This document shows, piece by piece, positions 1 to 6,532 of a stretch of 6,532 bases of DNA. The position numbers and the translations under genes are program-made. The notes under the pieces are model-generated. The model worked only from the letters and a program-made list of their open reading frames with translations. It was not told where the DNA came from and searched no databases. The stretch comes from Planctomycetales bacterium (GTDB lineage: Bacteria; Planctomycetota; Planctomycetia; Pirellulales; Thermoguttaceae), in assembly GCA_007127495.1 (NCBI GenBank), contig SKZG01000101.1, positions 1 through 6,532 on the forward strand, in the 5' to 3' direction. How positions within the stretch are numbered: position 1 is the first letter of the stretch; the number at the start of each line of letters is the position of its first letter.

Positions 1-1425
1 GGGGTTGCTGGTGTTCGTGCAGCTTGTGATGGCGGCGATGACCACGGCGCCGTGGCCGATGCGGGCGGAATCGGGGTCGGGGGAAGGGGACAGTCCCATT
101 TTCGCGGCGTCCGCCTCGGGCGATGGGGTTTCCTGCCCGCCCTGCCGCGAAAATTGCGACAGTCCCCGCACCTCCGCCGTGCGGCCCAGTTCGCTTTCCG
201 CAAGCTCGAACCCGCGCTCGGCGTGCGGCGCGGTGAGCGACCGGCGGAACGACGCCTGCATCTCTCTGAGCGGCACGCGGTCCTGCGGCCGTTTCGGGCC
301 GGCCAGGCTCGGTTCGAGCGTGCCCAGGTCGAGTTGCAGCCGCTTGGTGTACCGTGGTTGCGGCGCGGCGGCCGTATAGAAAAGCTGGTTCTCTTTGCAG
401 TATCGTTCGACCAGTTGCACCTGCTGCTCGCTGCGGCCGGTCAGTCGCAGGTAGTCGAGCGTCCGCTCGTCGGTGGGGAAGAAGCCGGCCGTGGCGCCGT
501 ACTCGGGCGCCATGTTCGACACGAGCGCGCGGTCGGCCACGCCCATAGCGGCCACGGCCTCGCCGAAGAACTCGACGAACTTGCCCACCACACCCTCGCG
601 GCGGAGCATTTGCGTGACGGCCAGTACGATGTCGGTGGCCGTGGCGCCGGGGGGCAGTTGGCCGGCGAGTTCCAGCCCGACCACCTCGGGCGCAAGCATG
701 CCCAGCGGCTCGCCCAGCATGACGGCCTCGGCCTCGATGCCGCCCACGCCCCAGCCCAGCACGCCTAGGCCGTTGATCATGGGCGTGTGGCTGTCGGTGC
801 CCACCAGCGTGTCGGGGAAGGCCACCGGTCCGTGGGCGTCGTCGCGCAGCACGACCCCCTTGGCCAGGTACTCGAGGTTCACCTGGTGAATAATGCCCAA
901 CTCGGGCGGGAGGACGGAGAAGTTCGCAAACGACTTCTGCCCCCAGCGGAGGAACTCGTACCGCTCCCGGTTGCGCTGGAACTCCAAGTTGGTGTTGATG
1001 GTCAGCGAGTTGGGCGAGGCGAAGCTGTCGACCTGCACGGAGTGGTCGATCACCAGGTCGACGGGGATGAGCGGGTTGATGCGTTTCGGGTCGCCGCCGA
1101 GCCGCTTCATGGCGTCGCGCATGGCGGCCAGGTCGACCACGCACGGCACGCCGGTGAAGTCTTGCAGGATCACCCGCGCCGGCTTCAGCGCGACCGCGAT
1201 ATTCCCCAGGCCCTCGGGCTGCCAGCCGGCCAGGGCCTTCACGTCGTCCTCGGTCACCTGGAAGCCGTCGCAGTGGCGCAACACGGCTTCCAGCAGCACG
1301 CGGATGGAGTACGGTAAATCGGCCACGGTGGTCAGTCCGGCGTCTTCCAGGCATGCCAGGCGGTACATGGCCGCGCGGCCGCTGCCGGTTTCAAACATTT
1401 CGCGTGCGGCAAAGGGATCGTTCAT
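1..1425 (-). CDS. acnA: Aconitate hydratase, AcnA/IRP1 type (3' end beyond window)
   Basis: Aconitase interconverts citrate and isocitrate in the TCA cycle in the cytoplasm, using a [4Fe-4S] cluster. The visible 475 residues are the N-terminal half of a family of about 890-900. Family signatures, in order: ALAGW near 64-68, [96 protein letters not shown], and [13 protein letters not shown] at the left edge. Cys469 should be the first cluster ligand (Cys435 in E. coli AcnA, from memory). The other two ligands and the C-terminal swivel domain are outside the window. The start at 1425 fits the AcnA N-terminus and has GAGG 8 nt upstream. Oddity: from [12 protein letters not shown] to AVVIAAI there are 66 residues, against 32 in E. 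coli AcnA as I recall it. The excess coincides with an inverted-repeat element read in frame (residues about 420-447). The frame stays open, so I call it intact. Confidence 0.95.
   Translation of the reverse strand, partial: MNDPFAAREMFETGSGRAAMYRLACLEDAGLTTVADLPYSIRVLLEAVLRHCDGFQVTEDDVKALAGWQPEGLGNIAVALKPARVILQDFTGVPCVVDLAAMRDAMKRLGGDPKRINPLIPVDLVIDHSVQVDSFASPNSLTINTNLEFQRNRERYEFLRWGQKSFANFSVLPPELGIIHQVNLEYLAKGVVLRDDAHGPVAFPDTLVGTDSHTPMINGLGVLGWGVGGIEAEAVMLGEPLGMLAPEVVGLELAGQLPPGATATDIVLAVTQMLRREGVVGKFVEFFGEAVAAMGVADRALVSNMAPEYGATAGFFPTDERTLDYLRLTGRSEQQVQLVERYCKENQLFYTAAAPQPRYTKRLQLDLGTLEPSLAGPKRPQDRVPLREMQASFRRSLTAPHAERGFELAESELGRTAEVRGLSQFSRQGGQETPSPEADAAKMGLSPSPDPDSARIGHGAVVIAAITSCTNTSNP
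86..167. repeat. Imperfect inverted-repeat (REP-like) element inside acnA
   Basis: The left arm (86-107) begins GGGGACAGTCCC and ends ATTTTCGCGG. The right arm (145-167) is its near-perfect reverse complement: it begins CCGCGAAAAT and ends GCGACAGTCCCC. Read on one strand, the arms differ by two substitutions and one extra base. The 37 bp between them also hold a short inverted pair, GGGCG (118-122) with CGCCC (138-142). The left outer segment is itself palindromic (GGGAC-A-GTCCC). The layout resembles a REP or BIME-type element. I recall similar GGGGACAGTCCC-type palindromes from planctomycete and proteobacterial genomes, but no search was done. It contributes aconitase residues about 420-447, rich in Gly, Pro, Ser and Gln, and keeps the frame. 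Confidence 0.75.
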
Positions 1426-1433
1426 AAAGCAAG

Positions 1434-1437
1434 CCTC
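1434..1437 (-). promoter_or_regulatory. Ribosome binding site of acnA
   Basis: Minus-strand GAGG lies 8 nt before the ATG at 1425. The frame is open well upstream of this ATG, so the Shine-Dalgarno sequence and the match to the AcnA N-terminus together decide the start. Confidence 0.6.
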
Positions 1438-1453
1438 GTCGGTGCGGGTGACG

Positions 1454-1481
1454 TGTATCCAGGGATGGGGCTGAGGGTCAA
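1454..1481 (-). promoter_or_regulatory. Possible weak sigma70-like promoter before acnA
   Basis: In the 78-nt gap between rluD and acnA the minus strand reads TTGACC (1481-1476), a 16-bp spacer, then GATACA (1459-1454). The -35 box matches 5 of 6 consensus positions, but the -10 box only 3 of 6. It would start transcription about 20 nt before the acnA ATG. I see no terminator-like hairpin with a T-run in this gap, so read-through from rluD is equally possible. Confidence 0.28.
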
Positions 1482-1503
1482 GTGCCTGCCGCCGGCCGGT
1501 CCG

Positions 1504-2493
1504 TCATTGGCAATCGGCACGCAGCTCGGTTAGGAGGGTGTTCAAGTCGTCGGGGAGGGGAGCCTCGACGGTCATGGGCTCGCCGGTGGCCGGATGGCGG
1601 AACGAAATCCTGTGCGCGTGCAGGGCGTGCCGATCCAGCAGCACGGCGGCGTCGTCGGATGGGCCGCGAACGGCATCGCGGGTAATTTGCGCGCGGCCGC
1701 CATACTGCCGGTCGCACAGCACGGGGAAACCGGCGTGGCAAAGGTGCACGCGAATCTGGTGGGTACGGCCCGTTTTCGGGAGCACTCGCAGAAGGGCAAA
1801 TCCTCGGAAACGTTCGAGCACTTCGAAGAACGTTTGGGCGGGCCGGCCGGCGCCGGGCTCGGTCCGAATGGCCATTTTTTCGCGCGTGTGCGGGTGGACG
1901 CCGATGGGCCGGTCGATTTCATCGCGGTCGCGCTCCGGCACGCCGGCCACAATGGCGAGGTACTCCTTTTGGACCGACCGCTCAGCAAACTGGGCGGCCA
2001 GCCGGGAGTGCGCCTGGTCGGTCCGGGCCACGAGGATGACGCCGCTCGTATCGCGGTCGAGGCGGTGGACGATTCCCGGGCGGGTTGGCCCGCCGCTCCC
2101 GCTCAGCGTCGGCCCGAAGTGGTACTGCAGCGCGCCGGCCAGGGTGCCTTTCCAGTGACCGCGGGCCGGATGGACGACCATGCCGGGCGGTTTATTCACG
2201 GCCACCAGGTGGTCGTCTTCGTAAAGAACGCAAATGGGGATGTTTTCCGGGGCGGGGGCCTCGCGTGGGATTTCCGGCAGGACAATGCGCACGCGCTGAT
2301 TCGCCTTCAGACGGTACGCCGGCTTACCTCCCCGGCCGTCGACTTCGACCCCGCCGGCAGTGATGGCGCGTCGTAAATGCACGCGGCTGAATTCGGGAAA
2401 GTGGCTTGCGAGGAACGTGTCGAGCCGCGTGCCCGCCGCCGCCTCGTCGACGACGACTTCCACGGCCGTGTCGGAAGAAAGTGGCAGAATCAT
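1504..2493 (-). CDS. rluD: Ribosomal large subunit pseudouridine synthase, RluD type
   Basis: This enzyme isomerises specific uridines in 23S rRNA to pseudouridine; E. coli RluD acts on helix 69. The protein is 329 residues, close to E. coli RluD (326). An N-terminal S4 RNA-binding domain spans about 18-72 (RLDTFLASHFPEFSR... and VRIVLPE). The RluA-family catalytic domain follows: YEDDHLVAVNKPPGMVVHP at 91-109, HRLDRDTSG at 143-151 with catalytic Asp146, KTGRTHQIRVHL at 240-251, and DRQYGGR at 261-267. The VVHP, FPEFSR and YGGR details look more like RluD than RluC; paralogue identity is inferred. The frame is open far upstream and overlaps the TPR gene. I chose ATG 2493 because it starts just before the S4 domain, lies 22 nt after the TPR stop and has GGAGGT upstream. 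The short gap implies co-transcription with the TPR gene. Confidence 0.95.
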   Translation of the reverse strand: MILPLSSDTAVEVVVDEAAAGTRLDTFLASHFPEFSRVHLRRAITAGGVEVDGRGGKPAYRLKANQRVRIVLPEIPREAPAPENIPICVLYEDDHLVAVNKPPGMVVHPARGHWKGTLAGALQYHFGPTLSGSGGPTRPGIVHRLDRDTSGVILVARTDQAHSRLAAQFAERSVQKEYLAIVAGVPERDRDEIDRPIGVHPHTREKMAIRTEPGAGRPAQTFFEVLERFRGFALLRVLPKTGRTHQIRVHLCHAGFPVLCDRQYGGRAQITRDAVRGPSDDAAVLLDRHALHAHRISFRHPATGEPMTVEAPLPDDLNTLLTELRADCQ

Positions 2494-2505
2494 AGGGGGA
2501 GCCTG

Positions 2506-2511
2506 ACCTCC
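2506..2511 (-). promoter_or_regulatory. Ribosome binding site of rluD
   Basis: Minus-strand GGAGGT lies in the 22-nt gap after the TPR stop codon, 12 nt before the ATG at 2493. The spacing is slightly long but the motif is strong. It decides the start against the long upstream extension of the same frame. Confidence 0.6.
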
Positions 2512-2515
2512 GGCC

Positions 2516-3325
2516 TCACATCGACGGCTCGTCCAAGCCGGACTCGGCTTCCGGCTCGTCCGGTTCGAGGGGTGTGACGTCGGGCTCGACCACATCGTCG
2601 AGTCCTTCCAGGCCGAAGTCGGTCTTCGGAGTGAACACCGGGCCGTCGGGCAGTGCGTCCAGATCGAATTCGGGCGCCGTGGCGGGGAAGTCGGGTAAGT
2701 CGTCAACCGCCGGCGTGGGTTCCCACTGGGCGAACTTGTCAGCCAGTTCGCGCACCGGTCGTGAATCGAGTGCCGAGAGCCGGTCGTTGGCCGCTTGGGC
2801 ATACGGGCCCTCCGGCCACCGATCGGCCACCTGCTGGTAACGCTCCGCTGCCCGCTGAAGGTCGAGTTGGGCCTCATACGCCCTGGCCAGCCCGAAGGTG
2901 GCTCGCTCAAGGAGCGTCGCCTCGCGCGATTGCTGGAGCACTTGCAGGTACTGGTCGGTGGCCCTGCGCAGCTCGTGCAGCGCACTGGGTTTGTCGCTGA
3001 ACAGCAGGTTGCAGCCGAGCGCCAGTCGGAGGTCGGCTGCGGCCGTAGCCGACCACTGGGCCACGTGGCTACCGGGGTAGTCGCCCGCGACGTCTTCCAA
3101 ATCGCCCGGCTGACCTGTCTGAATCGCCCGGAAGTACGCACCCCACGCCCTGGCCGCCTGCCGCTGGGCCATGGTTCGCCAAACGGCAGCCACCACGATG
3201 AGAGCCGCGAGCAGGATAAGCCCGCCCAAAATCGCGTTCTGGTACGGTTTGGTTCGCTCGTGCGTATCGGCCAGCCAATCGGCAAGGACATTATGCTCTA
3301 GTTCGTGACGACGCTCACTCTTCAT
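2516..3325 (-). CDS. Membrane-anchored tetratricopeptide repeat protein
   Basis: This 269-residue protein has no assignable enzymatic role. In order it has a charged N-terminal segment (1-30, MKSERRHELEHN...), one transmembrane helix at about 31-49 (AILGGLILLAALIVVAAVW), a helical region at about 52-190, and an acidic, proline-rich tail (201-269) that is probably disordered and ends DEPSM. Residues about 138-171 match the TPR pattern well (GLARAYEAQLDLQRAAERYQ). A weaker helical pair lies at about 90-130. The layout recalls YfgM/BepA-partner or BamD-like scaffold proteins, in which the TPR part faces the periplasm; flanking charges do not settle topology here. Its N-terminus looks typical of planctomycete TPR proteins encoded near rluD (recollection, unchecked). 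GAGGA 10 nt upstream supports ATG 3325. It is the first gene of the minus-strand row. Confidence 0.85.
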   Translation of the reverse strand: MKSERRHELEHNVLADWLADTHERTKPYQNAILGGLILLAALIVVAAVWRTMAQRQAARAWGAYFRAIQTGQPGDLEDVAGDYPGSHVAQWSATAAADLRLALGCNLLFSDKPSALHELRRATDQYLQVLQQSREATLLERATFGLARAYEAQLDLQRAAERYQQVADRWPEGPYAQAANDRLSALDSRPVRELADKFAQWEPTPAVDDLPDFPATAPEFDLDALPDGPVFTPKTDFGLEGLDDVVEPDVTPLEPDEPEAESGLDEPSM

Positions 3326-3335
3326 GGTCGGCGTT

Positions 3336-3340
3336 TCCTC
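3336..3340 (-). promoter_or_regulatory. Ribosome binding site of the TPR gene
   Basis: Minus-strand GAGGA lies 10 nt before ATG 3325 and supports that start. Confidence 0.6.
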
Positions 3341-3366
3341 GGGACGAAATGAGAATGCGGATCGAA

Positions 3367-3396
3367 GCGCGGGCAGGACGTCCTGCCAGATCGCGC
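3367..3396. repeat. 16-bp perfect palindrome with an outer inverted arm
   Basis: GGCAGGACGTCCTGCC (3372-3387) is a perfect palindrome. Outside it, GCGCG (3367-3371) pairs with CGCGC (3392-3396) across a 4-nt bulge AGAT on one side. It lies about 40-70 bp upstream of the TPR start. It could be a dimeric operator, a leader hairpin or a dispersed palindromic repeat. The sequence alone does not choose, though the perfect dyad is real. Confidence 0.6.
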
Positions 3397-3430
3397 GGAT
3401 CGGTAAAGAAATAACGGTCGCTCTTTCTTC

Positions 3431-3518
3431 CCCCTCACCCTACCCTCTCCCACCGAGGGAGAGGGAACATCGGACAGTCTACCCTCTCCCACCGAGGGAG
3501 AGGGGACATCGGACAGTA
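3431..3518. repeat. Tandem pair of 39-bp hairpin repeats
   Basis: Two copies of a 39-bp unit lie head to tail at 3441-3479 and 3480-3518. Over the first 38 bases they differ at one internal position (GGGAACAT against GGGGACAT). Each holds a perfect 9-bp stem, CCCTCTCCC with GGGAGAGGG (3443-3451/3457-3465 and 3482-3490/3496-3504), around the 5-nt loop ACCGA. The lead-in CCCCTCACCC (3431-3440) recalls a widespread dispersed repeat of the form CCCTCACCC...CCCTCTCCC...GGGAGAGGG (recollection). No T-run follows either stem on either strand, so they are not standard intrinsic terminators. Confidence 0.85.
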
Positions 3519-3545
3519 CCGATCGCTCCGATCCTTCAGCCGGTC

Positions 3546-3574
3546 AGTATAAGCGGGTTCGGGTGGCCGGTCAA
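3546..3574 (-). promoter_or_regulatory. Sigma70-like promoter of the TPR-rluD unit
   Basis: Read on the minus strand: TTGACC (3574-3569), a 17-bp spacer, then TATACT (3551-3546). Each box matches 5 of 6 consensus positions and the spacing is ideal, which is notable in such GC-rich DNA. Transcription would start near 3539 and give a leader of about 210 nt before ATG 3325, containing both tandem hairpins and the 3372-3387 palindrome. Confidence 0.55.
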
Positions 3575-3630
3575 GGTCGCCCCGGTGGAATAAACCATCC
3601 CCCCTTCTCGCGGGCGAACGGAGCAGTTCC

Positions 3631-3650
3631 CGGCGGTTCCGGGCGGTTCC
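3631..3650. repeat. Short GC-rich direct repeat
   Basis: The decamers CGGCGGTTCC and GGGCGGTTCC stand in direct tandem, differing only in the first base. They run into the inverted pair CCGGG-G-CCCGG (3649-3659). The function is unknown; it may be simple GC-rich slippage. Confidence 0.4.
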
Positions 3651-3659
3651 GGGGCCCGG

Positions 3660-3688
3660 TGGCCAAAGCCGCGCGACTCGACTACGAT
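3660..3688 (+). promoter_or_regulatory. Weak promoter candidate for the helicase gene
   Basis: TGGCCA (3660-3665), a 17-bp spacer, then TACGAT (3683-3688). Each box matches 4 of 6 sigma70 positions. Transcription would start near 3695, downstream of the ATG at 3687, which would agree with the helicase start at 3741. This is a weak prediction. Confidence 0.22.
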
Positions 3689-3740
3689 GGGTTGCGGGGT
3701 TTCCCGTGACTGGTTTCGTGATGGATCGCCGTTCTCAACG

Positions 3741-5699
<1,959 letters not shown>

Positions 5700-5761
5700 C
5701 CGTTCCCGCAGCAGGCTGCCTCGCTAGGAACTATGCCAAAATAACGTGTCCGATTCTGCCA

Positions 5762-5817
5762 GTAGGATGGGCTTTCGAGCCCGTCAAAACCGCGACGGAC
5801 AAGAATGTCCATCCTAC
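5762..5817. repeat. 56-bp cloverleaf-forming palindromic element
   Basis: Outer arms GTAGGAT (5762-5768) and ATCCTAC (5811-5817) are perfect complements. Between them lie three arms of exactly 14 nt: GGGCT-TTCG-AGCCC (5769-5782), GTC-AAAACCGC-GAC (5783-5796) and GGACA-AGAA-TGTCC (5797-5810). Every base is in a stem or a hairpin loop, with none left over at the junction. It sits between the 3' ends of the helicase and permease genes, 62 bp after the first and 30 bp before the second. That is a usual place for REP-like or MITE-like elements. It may also protect or end transcripts from both sides, although no T-run follows directly. I believe related GTAGGATGG...CCATCCTAC repeats occur widely in planctomycetes (recollection). 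Confidence 0.85.
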
Positions 5818-5847
5818 AGTCTGGTCATTTTATTGCGTCACGGCGCC

Positions 5848-6532
5848 TTACCCCGGCACGGAGCCCAGCAGGGCGAGGCCGAGGAGGATCCAAAGCGGCA
5901 TGGTGATGAGGCTTACCAGGCCGGTGCTCAGCACCACGCGCAGCGCCGTGCCGGGGTGGCCGCCATAGTGCCGGGCCATGACGATGGGGAATATGGCCGA
6001 CGCCTGCCCGGCCTCGATCACCAGCACCCGCCTCAACTCGATGCTTGCGGGAATCAGCAGGGCCGCGGCCACGAATCCGGCAGGCAACACGAGCAAACGG
6101 AGCCCGACCGACCAGCCGATGATCTTCGCGCTCTGGGCCGTGGTGAAGCTGTTCAGACCCGGCCGCAACTCGTCGGCAATGGTAGCCCCGACCAAAAGCA
6201 GCGCGGTGGGAATGGCGGCATGGGACAGCAACGTCACGGCCTGGAAGGCAGGCTCGGGGATCAACACGCGCCCGCCCAGCAGGTTCAGGCCGACCCCAAC
6301 GACGATGGCAATACTAGGCGGATTGACCGCCTGCCGCCACCAGCTCCGGCCTACCGACCCGGTGAGCACCAGCAGCCCAACGGTCCAAATCGCCAGTTCC
6401 ACCCCGACGTTGTGAACGAACAACACGCCGAGGGTGCTGTCGTCGAACAGCAATTCCACGAGCGGGATGGGCACGAAGCCGTAGTTGAAAATCCCAACGC
6501 ACGCGGCGAACGTGCGTCGCTGACGCCCCGAC
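5848..6532 (-). CDS. AEC (auxin efflux carrier) family permease, 5' end beyond window
   Basis: A membrane transporter of the AEC/Mem_trans family, which exports or exchanges small organic anions; the substrate cannot be told here. The 227 visible residues are roughly the C-terminal two thirds of a family of about 300-320. The frame runs to the right edge (RQRRTFAACVGIFNYGFVPI...), so the GTG at 6474 is an internal Val and not the start. Hydrophobic segments in order: TFAACVGIFNYGFVPIPL, LGVLFVHNVGVELAIWTVGL, SIAIVVGVGLNLLG, FQAVTLLSHAAIPTALLLVG, IIGWSVGLRLLVLPAGFVAA, VLVIEAGQASAIFPIVMA and VVLSTGLVSLITMPLWILL, about seven helices. NYGFVPIPL and EAGQASAIFP look like the proline-broken crossing helices of the bile-acid/AEC fold. 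The stop is TAA at 5850-5848. It converges on the helicase gene; no functional link is evident. Confidence 0.9.
   Translation of the reverse strand, partial: SGRQRRTFAACVGIFNYGFVPIPLVELLFDDSTLGVLFVHNVGVELAIWTVGLLVLTGSVGRSWWRQAVNPPSIAIVVGVGLNLLGGRVLIPEPAFQAVTLLSHAAIPTALLLVGATIADELRPGLNSFTTAQSAKIIGWSVGLRLLVLPAGFVAAALLIPASIELRRVLVIEAGQASAIFPIVMARHYGGHPGTALRVVLSTGLVSLITMPLWILLGLALLGSVPG

Larger units (their letters stand above)
3326..3740. other. Divergent intergenic region with palindromes and tandem repeats
   Basis: These 415 bp separate the TPR gene (minus) from the helicase gene (plus). I see no convincing gene; an open frame across 3324-3593 consists largely of translated repeat. From left to right it holds a ribosome binding site, a long palindrome (3367-3396), a tandem hairpin pair (3441-3518), a good minus-strand promoter (3546-3574), a GC-rich decamer repeat (3631-3650) followed by CCGGG-G-CCCGG (3649-3659), and a weak plus-strand promoter candidate. 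Most of the palindromic material would be transcribed as the 5' leader of the TPR gene. Confidence 0.7.

Noticed and set aside
52..768. Long plus-strand open frames opposite acnA (52-768, 787-1317, 893-1474)
   Set aside because: The minus strand encodes an unmistakable aconitase throughout; these are antisense shadows in GC-rich DNA.
1594..2376. 260-codon plus-strand open frame opposite rluD
   Set aside because: Antisense shadow of a gene with intact S4 and RluA-family motifs; no recognisable protein features of its own.
2494..3291. N-terminal extension of the rluD frame to an upstream ATG at 3291
   Set aside because: The extension overlaps the TPR gene in another frame, has no domain character, and a good ribosome binding site precedes ATG 2493.
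3505..3517. GGACAGT in the 39-bp repeats as a relative of the GGGGACAGTCCC arm in acnA
   Set aside because: The shared core is only about seven bases and the surroundings differ; likely chance.
3324..3593. 89-codon plus-strand open frame in the intergenic region
   Set aside because: Much of it is the translated 39-bp repeat (YPLPPRER twice). The start sits on the TPR start codon and no homology is evident.
5708..5719. GCAGC-AG-GCTGC hairpin just after the helicase stop as a terminator
   Set aside because: The loop is too small for the full stem and no T-run follows; too weak to annotate.
6472..6474. GTG at 6474 as the start of the permease
   Set aside because: The frame continues upstream with a conserved AEC-like helix (CVGIFNYGFVPI), so this is an internal valine codon.

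Overview
This high-GC window looks like ordinary bacterial chromosome. It most likely comes from a planctomycete of the Pirellulaceae type. That is an inference from gene style: the N-terminus of the TPR protein (MKSERRHELEHN...), the aconitase N-terminus ([16 protein letters not shown]) and several short dispersed palindromes look familiar from that group. No rRNA, tRNA, CRISPR array, integrase or complete insertion sequence is visible.

Layout. The left half (1-3325) reads on the minus strand as a gene row, in transcription order: a membrane-anchored TPR protein (3325-2516), a RluD-type 23S rRNA pseudouridine synthase (2493-1504, 22 nt behind the TPR gene) and an AcnA-type aconitase (1425-1, 78 nt behind rluD, running off the left edge). 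A good sigma70-like promoter (TTGACC-17-TATACT, minus strand, 3574-3546) could drive this row through a leader of about 210 nt. That leader holds a 16-bp perfect palindrome and two tandem hairpins. A 415-bp divergent intergenic region (3326-3740) separates this row from a plus-strand Rep/UvrD-type superfamily 1 DNA helicase (3741-5699). The helicase converges on a minus-strand AEC-family (auxin efflux carrier) permease whose 5' part lies beyond the right edge (5848-6532).

Functionally these are housekeeping genes: TCA cycle, ribosome maturation, replication/repair and small-molecule export. They do not form one pathway. TPR-rluD is very probably a transcription unit; aconitase may be read through from it or use a weak promoter of its own.

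I do not see a new multi-gene system. The unusual content is small palindromic elements. First, an imperfect inverted repeat of about 82 bp (86-167) sits in frame inside the aconitase gene and adds a roughly 30-residue linker just before the first Fe-S cysteine region. Second, a 56-bp element (5762-5817) between the convergent genes tiles exactly into a closed cloverleaf: a 7-bp outer stem and three 14-nt arms with no unpaired junction bases. Third, a tandem 39-bp hairpin pair (3441-3518) lies in the predicted leader of the TPR-rluD unit.
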